Below are positions 1 through 7,737 of a DNA stretch of 64,000 nucleotides, piece by piece (within the stretch, counting starts at the first letter, position 1; each line of letters starts with the position of its first letter). Origin of the DNA: Neoroseomonas alkaliterrae (GTDB lineage: Bacteria > Pseudomonadota > Alphaproteobacteria > Acetobacterales > Acetobacteraceae); assembly GCF_014199195.1 (NCBI RefSeq), contig NZ_JACIJE010000001.1:248001-312000 (forward strand). The letters are read 5' to 3'. The position numbers were made by a program, and so were the translations under genes. The notes below the pieces were generated by a model that saw only the letters and a program-made list of their open reading frames with translations, searched no databases and was not told where the DNA came from.

Positions 1-549
1 GAAGAGGTTCGGGCCCCAGTAGCCGTCGGTCTGGTCGTTCTGCACGAAGTTCATGAAGAAGGGCTGGCTGCCGACCCCGGTGGTCTGCCAGGTGTTGGCG
101 ACGTAGCGGATGGCCGGGTCGGTGGCGAAGCCGTTGGTGTTCCAGGTGTAGCTGTCCTGGTTGCTGACGCCGACGACCTGGTAGAAACCCGGCGCGAGCG
201 TGATCGCCGGGATGGTGACGAAGCGGAAGAAGTTCGTCAGCGGGTGGCTGTTGTCCACAACCGCGGAGGCGAGCAGCGTGCCAGTGGTATTGCAGGCCGC
301 GTTGTCGCACTGGAACAGCGCCACCGGGTTGCCGGCGACGTTGCCGGTGTTCGGGTCGGCGTAATAGCCGAGGCCCGAGACCGTGACCGTGCTCAGCACC
401 TCGAAGTTGTTGCCGAAGTTCCAGCTTCCGTTGGTGAAATTGATATTGGTGCTCTCGAAGGTCCAGGCCGGCGCGGCATGGCCTTCGGCCGCCACGCCGA
501 GGCCGAGGGCGAGAAGCCCGGCGCCGGCGAGGAGTTTGAGGCGGTTCAT
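1..549 (-). CDS. Secreted protein, PEP-CTERM-family-like, C-terminus outside window
   Basis: The gene starts at 549 and runs off the left edge, so 183 residues are visible. Residues 1-26 form a clear Sec signal peptide (hydrophobic core LLAGAGLLALGLGVAA, likely cleavage after GHAA). The rest is a beta-rich domain with many Asn, Thr, Phe and Tyr. Its pattern, with a GLGYYADPNTG segment followed by VALFQCDN and GTLLAS, resembles alphaproteobacterial exported proteins that end in a PEP-CTERM sorting signal. The sorting signal itself would lie outside the window, so that assignment is inference. No catalytic motif is visible. It is probably an extracellular or surface protein of unknown function. 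Confidence 0.7.
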   Translation of the reverse strand, partial: MNRLKLLAGAGLLALGLGVAAEGHAAPAWTFESTNINFTNGSWNFGNNFEVLSTVTVSGLGYYADPNTGNVAGNPVALFQCDNAACNTTGTLLASAVVDNSHPLTNFFRFVTIPAITLAPGFYQVVGVSNQDSYTWNTNGFATDPAIRYVANTWQTTGVGSQPFFMNFVQNDQTDGYWGPNLF

Positions 550-1024
550 CGAAATCCCCATCTGGAGCGATGTGCATCCGGGCGATGCCCGCCCGACGCG
601 GCACCCCCGTGCCGCGCACAACCGTTACGCAAGCCGTGTGCCATACAAAAAACCGGGACATGGCCGCGGTTCGGTCCATCGCGATCCCGTGATCCGCGGG
701 GATGTGTAAAGATTTTCGACTCATGGGCGAGCAGCGGGAACGGCCGACGCCGCCGCCCGCTCCGGCGCCGATGCGCTCGCCGCAAGGCCGCTAGGCCCGA
801 TCCACGCCCACGGGGCGGCACGGGGCCAATCACCGCCGGCGGCTGCGCCCCGCGCGGTCTTGGCTCACCCCGGCCGGGCGTGGCGAGGGCCGCACAGCAA
901 GCCATGCCCTCCGGCGAAACCGCGCTTCCGTCCGGCGGGGATCAGCCCGGGTGTCGCGCGGCCGCACCGCCGGCCCCGCGCGCGATCCGTCCGGGCGAAA
1001 GGCCGCGGCCTTCGCCCTCCGGCG
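550..1024. other. Intergenic region, no gene seen
   Basis: This 475-base stretch holds the upstream region of the leftmost secreted-protein gene and the 3' flank of the FAH-family gene. The AT-rich patch around 640-720 is the likeliest promoter zone for the leftward gene, but I see no convincing -35/-10 pair. The right end carries the hairpin listed separately at 993-1017. Short open frames here have no recognisable protein features or ribosome-binding sites. Confidence 0.5.
993..1017 (-). terminator. Stem-loop just after the FAH-family gene, REP-like
   Basis: Inverted repeat GGGCGAA(A)GGCC / GGCCTTCGCCC with one bulged A and a minimal loop. It begins 7 bases beyond the stop codon of the leftward gene at 1025. 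There is no T-run. It shares the string GGGCGAAAGGCC (or its complement) with palindromes near 51.38 kb and 55.18 kb, so it may be a repeat used as a transcript-end structure rather than a classical intrinsic terminator. Confidence 0.4.
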
Positions 1025-1711
1025 TCAGACGATCCGGGTGCGGACCTCGCCCACGCCCTCGACGAAGCCTTCCAGGACATCGCCCCTGACCACCGCCGCC
1101 ACACCTTCCGGCGTGCCGGTCATGATCAAGTCGCCCGGGGCGAGCTCGACGAGTTCGGAGAGGTTCGCGATGACCTCGGGCACCGACCAGATCAGCTTGG
1201 AGAGGTCGGAAGACTGCACGACCTTGCCGTTGACCTTCAGCTCGATCCTGCCCTTCGAGGGGTCCACGCCGGCGGCCGGAACCAGGTCGCCCATCGGCGC
1301 CGAATGGTCGAAGCCCTTGCCCATGTCCCAGGGCCGGCCGGTCTTCTTGGCCTCGTTCTGGATGTCGCGGCGGGTCATGTCGAGGCCCGCGCAATAGCCC
1401 CAGACATGCTTCAGCGCCTCGGCGACGGGGATGTTCCGCCCGCCCACCCCGATCGCGACCACCAGCTCCATCTCGTGGTGCAGGGACTTGGTGACGCTCG
1501 GATAGGGCATGTCGGCGCCGTTGATCACCACCGCATCGGCGGGCTTGGCGAAGTAGAAGGGCGGCTCGCGGGTCGGGTCGGAACCCATCTCGATCGCGTG
1601 CTCGGCATAGTTGCGCCCGACGCAGAAGATGCGGCGGACCGGGAACATCGCCTCGCTGCCCTTCACGGGGATGGCGGCGACGGGCGGCGGTGGGACGACG
1701 TAGGACACCAT
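1025..1711 (-). CDS. Fumarylacetoacetate hydrolase family protein, fumarylpyruvate-hydrolase-like
   Basis: 228 residues, the size of short FAH-family hydrolases. The N-terminal block FPVRRIFCVGRNYAEHA followed by EPPFYFAKPADAV closely matches fumarylpyruvate hydrolases (NagK type), which split fumarylpyruvate to fumarate and pyruvate at the end of the gentisate pathway. The metal-binding acidic residues of the fold are present: E80 and E82 in HHEMEL, and D111. The C-terminal GDLIMTGTPEGV motif is also typical. I chose the ATG at 1711 because the conserved domain begins about 20 residues later and the upstream in-frame extension is low-complexity. It stands alone on its strand, followed by a hairpin. 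A related acylpyruvase or oxaloacetate decarboxylase role cannot be excluded. Confidence 0.85.
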   Translation of the reverse strand: MVSYVVPPPPVAAIPVKGSEAMFPVRRIFCVGRNYAEHAIEMGSDPTREPPFYFAKPADAVVINGADMPYPSVTKSLHHEMELVVAIGVGGRNIPVAEALKHVWGYCAGLDMTRRDIQNEAKKTGRPWDMGKGFDHSAPMGDLVPAAGVDPSKGRIELKVNGKVVQSSDLSKLIWSVPEVIANLSELVELAPGDLIMTGTPEGVAAVVRGDVLEGFVEGVGEVRTRIV

Positions 1712-2025
1712 GCGGCAAGGGCTCCGGACCAGGCTTGGGATGCGGCCGTATACAGCCGGAAGCGCGGGGCCGGAAGGAGGGGCGGGCCCCACGCGAAGCG
1801 CGCCGGCCCGCGCAAAAGGAAGCGCCCGGTCAGGGGGGTGACCGGGCGCCATTTTTATTCCGATCGGAATGGGTCGGGCGAGCCGGCAGGGGACACCGGG
1901 GCTCGACCACCGGCTTAGTCTGGCCGGTTTGGAAAGATTACCGCCACGTAGGCCGGAAATCAAAAGACAAAACGTGACTGCGGCGTGACGCGCGTCACGC
2001 AACCAAGGATGGAGCGCGGCGCCGC
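1712..2025. other. Intergenic region with one strong hairpin, no gene seen
   Basis: 314 bases between two leftward genes. It contains the bidirectional terminator at 1822-1849. The 1900-2000 part is comparatively AT-rich (for example aatcaaaagacaaaacg) but lies downstream of the amidotransferase-like gene. The promoter of the FAH gene should lie between 1711 and about 1800; no clear consensus boxes are visible. Confidence 0.5.
1822..1849 (-). terminator. Rho-independent terminator, probably bidirectional
   Basis: A perfect 11-bp stem (GCGCCCGGTCA / TGACCGGGCGC) with a six-base loop. Read leftward, the stem is followed by TTCCTTTTG, ending transcription from the amidotransferase-like gene 176 bases upstream. 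Read rightward it is followed by CATTTTTATT, an even better U-tract, so it could also block antisense transcription toward that gene. Confidence 0.75.
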
Positions 2026-2826
2026 CTACTCGGCCGCCTGCGCGATGGGCCCGTGGCCTGCGCGGGCGGCCCGGTGCGCCGCGCAGGCGCGGCCGAAAGC
2101 CTCGAAGATGGCGCGGCTGTCGGCGTCGCGTTCCCAGTCGTATTCCGGATGCCACTGCACGCCGAGCGCGAAGCCCGTCGCCCCGTCCACCCGCACGGCC
2201 TCGATGGTGCCATCGGGCGCCCAGGCCTCGGCCACCAGCCGCGGCGCGAGGCGCTGCACGCCCTGGTTGTGCAGCGAGTTCACGGCGAGCCGCCCGGCAG
2301 CGCGCGAGGCCGGCGTGATCACGCTCGCCAGCGCTCCGTCGCGCTCGATCCGCACCGCATGCGCCTTGCCCGTCCGCACGCGTGGGATGGGCTGGTCGGA
2401 GGGCGTGGAATGGTCCATCCGGCCGGGCAAATCCTGGATGCGCTGGTCGAGGCTGCCGCCCAGCGCCACGTTCAGCTCCTGCATCCCGCGGCAGATCGCG
2501 AGCAGCGGCACGCCCTGCCCGATCGCCGCGCGGATCAGCGGCAGGGTGGTGGCGTCGCGCTGCAGATCCTCGGGCGTGCCCTCAGCGTGCGGCGGCCCGT
2601 CGTAATGGCCCGGCCAGACATTGGAGCGGCTGCCGGTGAGGATCAGCCCGTCGAGATGGGGCAGCAACTCGCCCGAAAGATCCTCCCCAGCGGCGGGCAG
2701 CAGCACCGGCGTGCCCCGCGCGGGGCCGCGCACGGCGCGGATGTAGGTGTCGGAGGCCGCGTGGTTCGGCGTCGCGAAGATGCCGAACGCCTTCTGGCAG
2801 CAGGAAATGCCGATGAGGGGTCTCAT
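2026..2826 (-). CDS. Class I glutamine amidotransferase-like hydrolase (peptidase C26, PuuD-like)
   Basis: 266 residues with the whole catalytic triad of class I glutamine amidotransferase-like hydrolases: C112 in the nucleophile elbow AICRGMQELN, H226 and E228 in QWHPEYD. The family includes gamma-glutamyl-gamma-aminobutyrate hydrolase (PuuD), which releases GABA from gamma-Glu-GABA in putrescine breakdown. The oxyanion region LDGLILTGSRSNV precedes the active site. No putrescine-pathway partner is next to it, so the substrate is not fixed by context. It is monocistronic and ends at the terminator at 1822-1849. Confidence 0.85.
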   Translation of the reverse strand: MRPLIGISCCQKAFGIFATPNHAASDTYIRAVRGPARGTPVLLPAAGEDLSGELLPHLDGLILTGSRSNVWPGHYDGPPHAEGTPEDLQRDATTLPLIRAAIGQGVPLLAICRGMQELNVALGGSLDQRIQDLPGRMDHSTPSDQPIPRVRTGKAHAVRIERDGALASVITPASRAAGRLAVNSLHNQGVQRLAPRLVAEAWAPDGTIEAVRVDGATGFALGVQWHPEYDWERDADSRAIFEAFGRACAAHRAARAGHGPIAQAAE

Positions 2827-2932
2827 GGAGGTCGGAGAATCCCCCGGCTCCGTGTCAGGATCAAGGCGCTCCGTTGCGGTTTTGCGAAGGGCGGGGCGTG
2901 CCCTGCCCGCGGGCCGGGCAGCCGGCGCGCGG

Positions 2933-2957
2933 GCCCTGCCGCGCGGGGCGGCAGGGC
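2933..2957 (-). terminator. GC stem-loop downstream of secreted protein gene
   Basis: A perfect 10-bp stem (GCCCTGCCGC / GCGGCAGGGC) with a five-base loop, 12 bases beyond the stop codon of the leftward gene at 2969. There is no U-tract, so it is either a weak terminator or a 3'-end protecting structure. Confidence 0.45.
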
Positions 2958-2968
2958 GGGCCGGCCGG

Positions 2969-3442
2969 TCAGCCCGGCGGGATCTCGGAGATGATGAGCT
3001 GGGTCGGCACGCCGCGCCCGCGGTCGTAATGCCCCACCCAGATGTCGTACTGGCCGGACATGGGCTGGCGGAACACCATGCCGGGGTTGGTGCCGATGAA
3101 GTCGTCGTTGCACACCCACTGCCCGTTCGGGAGGTTGACCACCAGCGTCACGTCCCAGCGCGACTGCGCCGCGATGTAGAGCGGCAGCCCGCCGCCCGCC
3201 TGGTAGTTCAGCCGCACATCCGGCGCCTGGGCGATCGAACCGACGCAGCCCGCGCCGCCAATCCGCTCGGCCGGGATGTTGCCGCCGGCGGTGACGTTGA
3301 TGACATAGGGGTCGGGCTGGAAGTTGAAGCGCAGGTTGTAGGTGCCGAAAGAGGGGCGGAGCTGCCAGTTCTGCGCCGCCACGCCGCCGGCGCCGAGCAC
3401 GAGCAGCGCCGTCGCGGCCATCAGGATCCGTCTCGAAAACAT
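2969..3442 (-). CDS. Secreted beta-rich protein of unknown function
   Basis: 157 residues. Residues 1-23 (MFSRRILMAATALLVLGAGG then VAA) are a Sec signal peptide. The mature part is rich in Gly, Asn, Tyr and Val, with two Cys that could form a disulfide (in GAGCVGS and WVCNDD). The blocks LPLYIAAQSRWDVTLVVNLPNGQWVCNDDF and SGQYDIWVGHY resemble a domain that recurs in secreted proteins of Rhodospirillales, sometimes annotated as attached to S1 peptidases; no protease triad is present here. The start at 3442 was chosen over one eight codons upstream because it places the signal peptide at the N-terminus. Confidence 0.7.
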   Translation of the reverse strand: MFSRRILMAATALLVLGAGGVAAQNWQLRPSFGTYNLRFNFQPDPYVINVTAGGNIPAERIGGAGCVGSIAQAPDVRLNYQAGGGLPLYIAAQSRWDVTLVVNLPNGQWVCNDDFIGTNPGMVFRQPMSGQYDIWVGHYDRGRGVPTQLIISEIPPG

Positions 3443-3472
3443 TGCCCCCCTCCGCAAATGTGGCAAGGCGGA

Positions 3473-5065
3473 TCATTCCGCCTTCCGGGCCGTCGCGCAA
3501 CCTTCCGCCGGTTGCAGCGCCGCGCCGCCCTCCCACTGCGGCGTGCGCGCCACAAGGCGGGGATGCGGGCCATCCTCCAGGACATGGGCGGCGAGGATCG
3601 CCTCCCGCACCCGCGCGCGCACCACCTTGCCCTGCGCGTTGCGCGGCAGTTCCGCCAGGGCGAGCCAGGCGCGCGGGCGCTTGGGCCGGGCGAGGGCGGC
3701 GACGCGCGCCTCGGCCTCCGCCACCCAGCCCTCGGGCGGGGCCTCGGCGACGGCGACCACGACCTCGCCCCAGTAGTCGGACGGGATGCCGAGGACGCAG
3801 ATCGCCCGCCCGCCGGCCACGCCGTCGAGCGCGGCCTCGACCTCGCCCGGATGGATGCGGTAGCCGCCGGACTTCATCACATCAGCCGCGCGGCCCGACA
3901 GGCGCAGCCGCCCGCGCGCGTCGAGCGCGCCGAGATCCCCCGTGCGGTGCCAGGCGCCGGGCGGGCGCGCCGTGAGGCCGGCGGCGGTGATGGTGCCGGC
4001 ATTCATGTGGCGCGCGCGCAGCCAGATCTCGCCCGTCTCGCCCGGCGGCAGCGCGGCGCCGTCCTCGCCGCGGATGGCGATCTCCACGCCCGGGGCGGGC
4101 CAGCCGAGATGGGCGCCGAGGCCGTCATCGGCTTCGGCCATCGCCTCGGCCACCTCCGGGGCTTCGAGGACGGTGATCGGGTTGAAGCATTCGCTCATGC
4201 CGTAGGTGACGCGCACCACCGGGCCGAAGGCTTCCGCCGCCTGCCGCCACAGCGCGCGGGAGAGGGTCGAGGTGCCGGTGAAGATGCAGCGCACGCCCTC
4301 GAATCGCCGGCCCGGAAACAGCGCGAGGATCTTCGCGAGCACGGTCGGCGGCGCGAAGACCGCCGAGGGCCGCGCCGCGAGGACCGGCTCCACCGCATCG
4401 GCCCGCACGCCGTCCTGCAGCACCACCTCCCCGCCCTGTTCGAGCCAGGCGGCGGTGAGGAGGGAGGCGCCGTGGACATAGGGCGTCATCAGCAGGACGC
4501 GGTCGCCGCGCCCGGGTGTGAAGGGCAGCACCGCGCGCTGCAGCAGGTGGGCCGTCCAGCGCCCGCCATGGGTGTGCAGGATGGCCTTGGGCCGGCCGGT
4601 GGTGCCGGAGGTGAAGATGATGCGCCCCCAGGCCTCGGCGGGCACCGGCGGCAGGGCCTTGGCGGCGGGATCGGGCGCGATGTCCTCGAGCGGCCAGGGA
4701 TCGAGCCCGAGTGCCGCGAGCCGCGCCGCCTGCGCGCGCGGCGCGACGATGCGGCGGAAGCCCGCCAGCTGCGCGAACCAGAGGATCTCCTCGTCCGTCG
4801 AGTTGGCGTTGATGGGCACCTCCGCCGCGCCGGAGACGGTGACGCCAAGGCTGACCCAGGGCGCCTCGATGCCGTTGGGCACCAGCGTCGCCACCGGCGC
4901 GCCCGGCACGATGCCCGCCTCGCGCAGCCGCCGCGCGAGCCCATGGGCGCGCGCCGCGAGCGCGGCATAGGACAGGGTGGCGCGCCCGTCTGTGACCGCG
5001 ACGCGCGCGGCGAAGCGCGCGGCGAGGGTGAGAAGGTCGTTGGACCAGGCGATTCCGTCCCGCAT
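3473..5065 (-). CDS. AMP-forming acyl-CoA synthetase / acid-CoA ligase
   Basis: 530 residues, the usual length of class I adenylate-forming acid-CoA ligases. The phosphate-binding loop FTSGTTGRPK is at residues 151-160, TYGMSE (motif A5) follows, and the hinge block HRTGDLGALDARGRLRLSGR plus GGYRIHPGEVE and the C-terminal NAQGKVVR with the catalytic Lys are all intact. It would activate a carboxylic acid with ATP and CoA; sequence alone does not identify the acid. The start at 5065 is where similarity to the family begins. It is divergent from the alpha/beta-hydrolase gene (103-base gap) and near CoA-dependent enzymes at 8.6-11.4 kb, which suggests entry of an organic acid into that route. 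Confidence 0.88.
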   Translation of the reverse strand: MRDGIAWSNDLLTLAARFAARVAVTDGRATLSYAALAARAHGLARRLREAGIVPGAPVATLVPNGIEAPWVSLGVTVSGAAEVPINANSTDEEILWFAQLAGFRRIVAPRAQAARLAALGLDPWPLEDIAPDPAAKALPPVPAEAWGRIIFTSGTTGRPKAILHTHGGRWTAHLLQRAVLPFTPGRGDRVLLMTPYVHGASLLTAAWLEQGGEVVLQDGVRADAVEPVLAARPSAVFAPPTVLAKILALFPGRRFEGVRCIFTGTSTLSRALWRQAAEAFGPVVRVTYGMSECFNPITVLEAPEVAEAMAEADDGLGAHLGWPAPGVEIAIRGEDGAALPPGETGEIWLRARHMNAGTITAAGLTARPPGAWHRTGDLGALDARGRLRLSGRAADVMKSGGYRIHPGEVEAALDGVAGGRAICVLGIPSDYWGEVVVAVAEAPPEGWVAEAEARVAALARPKRPRAWLALAELPRNAQGKVVRARVREAILAAHVLEDGPHPRLVARTPQWEGGAALQPAEGCATARKAE

Positions 5066-5167
5066 GGACGCGAGGTTCGCGGGCGGGGCGGCTGGCGTCA
5101 AACCGCGGGGCTTGATCGGCGCGCGCTTCGCGTGCCGGATGCGCGCAAGCACGCAAGAGGACGCGCC

Positions 5168-6277
5168 ATGGACCCGCTTCGCCACCCCAGCCTGCCCGAG
5201 GGCATCCGCAGCCGCATGGTCGAGGGGATCAACGGCCTGGCCATGCATGTCCTGGAGGCGGGCGAGGCGGGCCGGCCCGCTCTGCTGCTGCTGCACGGCT
5301 TCCCCGAGCTCGCCTATTCCTGGCGCAAGGTGATGCTGCCGCTCGCGGAGATGGGTTTTCACGTCGTCGCGCCCGACCAGCGCGGCTATGGCCGCACCAC
5401 GGGCTGGGACGACGCCTATGACGCCGACCTCAGGCCCTTCGCGATGCTGAACCTGGTGCGCGACCAGCTCGCGCTGCTGCGCGCGCTCGGCATCGCGGCG
5501 GTGCATGCGGTGATCGGGCACGATTTCGGCTCGCCCGTCGCGGCGCATTGCGCGCTGGTGCGGCCCGACGTGTTCCGCCGCGTCGCGCTGATGAGCGCGC
5601 CCTTCCCCGGCCCGCCCGGCCTCGGCACCAGCATGAGCGCGCCGGCGCGCGACATCGCCGCCGACCTCGCCGCGCTGCCGCGCCCGCGCAAGCACTACCA
5701 CTGGTACTACGCGACGCGGCAGGCCAATGCCGACCTGATGACCTGCCCGGAAGGGCTGCACGCCTTCTTCCGCGCCTACTACCACCACAAGTCCGGCGAC
5801 TGGCCGGGCAACGACGTCCATCCGCTGCAGGGCTGGACGGCGGAGGAGCTCGCGAAGCTGCCGACCTACTACGTGATGGACCTGCACGAGACGATGCCGC
5901 AGACCGTCGCGCACGAGATGCCCTCGCCGGAGCAGATCGCCGCCTGCGCCTGGATGACCGAGGCCGAGATGGCGGTCTATGCGCAGGAATACGGGCGCAG
6001 CGGCTTCCAGGGCGGGCTGAACGGCTACCGCACGCGCTTCACCGGCACCAACATGGAGATGGAAGCCTTCGCCGGCGCGCGCATCGCGGTGCCGGCCTGC
6101 TTCATCGGCGGCGCGCGCGACTGGGGCGTGCAGCAGGTGCCCGGCGCGCTGCGGAAGATGGAGACGGTCGCGACCGCGGACTGGCGCGGCACGCATCTGG
6201 TGCCCGGCGCGGGCCACTGGGTGCAGCAGGAACGGCCGGCCGAGACGCTCGCGGCGCTGCGGGAGTTCCTGCGCTAG
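5168..6277 (+). CDS. Alpha/beta hydrolase, epoxide-hydrolase-like
   Basis: 369 residues. The oxyanion motif HGFPE is at 43-47. The nucleophile elbow GHDFGS puts Asp119 where esterases carry Ser, as in soluble epoxide hydrolases and haloalkane dehalogenases. The catalytic His is H350 in GAGHWVQQE. A long insert between about 150 and 290 (HYHWYYATRQ, YYHHKSGDWP) forms the cap domain. The reaction is probably hydrolysis of an epoxide or a related ester-like intermediate through a covalent Asp-alkyl intermediate. Seven bases after its stop an alternative TTG start of the TetR gene appears; the preferred start of that gene is 49 bases on, so the two are likely cotranscribed. Confidence 0.85.
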   Translation: MDPLRHPSLPEGIRSRMVEGINGLAMHVLEAGEAGRPALLLLHGFPELAYSWRKVMLPLAEMGFHVVAPDQRGYGRTTGWDDAYDADLRPFAMLNLVRDQLALLRALGIAAVHAVIGHDFGSPVAAHCALVRPDVFRRVALMSAPFPGPPGLGTSMSAPARDIAADLAALPRPRKHYHWYYATRQANADLMTCPEGLHAFFRAYYHHKSGDWPGNDVHPLQGWTAEELAKLPTYYVMDLHETMPQTVAHEMPSPEQIAACAWMTEAEMAVYAQEYGRSGFQGGLNGYRTRFTGTNMEMEAFAGARIAVPACFIGGARDWGVQQVPGALRKMETVATADWRGTHLVPGAGHWVQQERPAETLAALREFLR

Positions 6278-6326
6278 CCGCGCCTTGGCGGCCCCGCGAA
6301 TCGGCGGCACAGTCGCGCCGGATCCG

Positions 6327-6947
6327 ATGGGCAACCTCGCCGACATCCTCGACTTCGACCCGGCGGAGGGGCCGCCGAGCGAGCGCATGCTGCAGATCCT
6401 CACCGAGGCCTGCCGGCTCTTCGCCACGCGCGGCTTCGACGGCGTCTCGGTGCGCGACATCGCCGAGGAATGCGGGATCTCGAAGGCGACGCTGTACCAC
6501 TACTTCCCCGACAAGGACGCGATCCTGCGCCCGCTCGTGCTCGGCATCACGCGCGCGCTGCACCTGCATGTCGCCGCCGCCTTGCCGCAGGATGCCGGGC
6601 CGGTGGAGCGCCTGCGCGTCTTCATGACCGAAAGCGTGCGCTTCTTCGAGCAGCACCGCTGGGCCTACATCGTCTCCTCCACCGTGTTCTGGACCGACCC
6701 GAAGCTCCGCCACCGCCGCCAGCGCATCGAGTGGCGCGACCGGCACGAGGCGCTGCTGCGCGGCATCCTGGCCGATGGCGTCGAGGCGGGGGTGTTCCGC
6801 ATCGCTGATATCGGCATGGCCGGGCGGCTCATCTTCGGTGCGCTGAACTGGATGCCGAAGTGGTTCGACCCCAAGGGGCCGCTCTCGGGCACCGAGATCG
6901 CGGAACGCTTCCTCGCCATGCTGCTCGACGGTCTCTCCCCGCGCTGA
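6327..6947 (+). CDS. TetR/AcrR family transcriptional regulator
   Basis: 206 residues from the ATG at 6327. The N-terminal helix-turn-helix region (ACRLFATRGFDGVSVRDIAE, then GISKATLYHYFPDKDAIL) is a textbook TetR DNA-binding domain; the C-terminal ligand domain is unassigned. A TTG 42 bases upstream would add 14 residues but has no ribosome-binding site. It sits between the epoxide-hydrolase-like gene and the GalB-like gene, all rightward, so it is the obvious candidate local regulator of the catabolic genes. No operator was identified around it. Confidence 0.85.
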   Translation: MGNLADILDFDPAEGPPSERMLQILTEACRLFATRGFDGVSVRDIAEECGISKATLYHYFPDKDAILRPLVLGITRALHLHVAAALPQDAGPVERLRVFMTESVRFFEQHRWAYIVSSTVFWTDPKLRHRRQRIEWRDRHEALLRGILADGVEAGVFRIADIGMAGRLIFGALNWMPKWFDPKGPLSGTEIAERFLAMLLDGLSPR

Positions 6948-7017
6948 GGCGGGGCGCCTCGACGCGCGGCGCGGGCTGGGCTAGGCGGCGGCATCGCCGC
7001 GGAAGGAGGGGCAGGAG

Positions 7018-7737
7018 ATGACCAGCAGGACCGCGCTCGTGGTGAGCGCCCATTCGGCCGATTTCGTCTGGCGCTGCGGCGGCGCGATCGCGCTGCACGC
7101 CGCGAAGGGCTTCGAGGTGACGGTGATCTGCCTCTCCTACGGGGAGCGCGGCGAATCCGCGAAGCTCTGGCGGCAGGCGGGCATGACGCTCGAGCGCGTG
7201 AAGGCCGCGCGCGAGGCGGAGGCGAAGAAGGCCGCCGCCGTGCTCGGCGTGCACGACATCCAGTTCTGGGATCTCGGCGACTATCCCATCAACCTCACGG
7301 AGCAGGCCTTCTTCCGGCTGGTGGATGTCTATCGCGCCATCCATCCCGCCTTCATGCTGACCCACAGCAAGGAGGACCTCTACAACCACGACCACCCGGC
7401 GGTTTCGGCCTGGGCGCAGAATGCGCGCATCACCGCGCAGGCGCATGGGCACAATCCCGGGCAGAAGGTGCTCGGCGCGCCACCCGTCTTCCTGTTCGAG
7501 CCGCACCAGCCCGAACAGTGCAACTGGAAGCCCGACGTCCTGCTCGACATCGGGCCGGTCTGGGAGAAGAAGCGCGCCGCGATCGAATGCATGGAGGGGC
7601 AGGAGCACCTCTGGGAATACTACACCCGCGTCGCCCAGCAGCGCGGCGCGCAGGCGGCCCGCAATTCCGACAAGAAGATCGTGTGGGGGGAGGGCTACCA
7701 GTCCGTCTTCCCGCATGTGGTCGAGAGCCTCGCGTGA
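7018..7737 (+). CDS. galB: PIG-L family protein, GalB-like 4-oxalomesaconate hydratase
   Basis: 239 residues of the PIG-L/LmbE zinc-hydrolase fold. Instead of the usual AHPDD the first motif is SAHSAD (H12, D15), followed by LSYGERGESAKLW and the NHDHPAV metal-binding histidines. That variant set is characteristic of GalB-type 4-oxalomesaconate hydratases, which are PIG-L proteins that hydrate 4-oxalomesaconate to 4-carboxy-4-hydroxy-2-oxoadipate (CHA) in gallate and protocatechuate 4,5-cleavage pathways. A strong GGAGG-type site (gaaggaggggcagg) precedes the ATG. Its last four bases overlap the next start (GTGA). A CHA-aldolase-like RraA protein lies at 11.5-12.2 kb, consistent with this role. 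An N-deacetylase function is the alternative. Confidence 0.72.
   Translation: MTSRTALVVSAHSADFVWRCGGAIALHAAKGFEVTVICLSYGERGESAKLWRQAGMTLERVKAAREAEAKKAAAVLGVHDIQFWDLGDYPINLTEQAFFRLVDVYRAIHPAFMLTHSKEDLYNHDHPAVSAWAQNARITAQAHGHNPGQKVLGAPPVFLFEPHQPEQCNWKPDVLLDIGPVWEKKRAAIECMEGQEHLWEYYTRVAQQRGAQAARNSDKKIVWGEGYQSVFPHVVESLA

Noticed and set aside
2747-6277. Very long open frame running through the leftward acyl-CoA synthetase gene on the opposite strand and into the alpha/beta hydrolase
   Set aside because: In DNA this rich in GC stop codons are rare in all frames. The upstream part has Arg/Ala/Gly/His-biased composition and no recognisable domain; only the part from 5168 is a real protein.
6285-6326. 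TTG start extending the TetR regulator by 14 residues
   Set aside because: No ribosome-binding site precedes it, and the extra residues are not part of the TetR domain; the ATG at 6327 is preferred.
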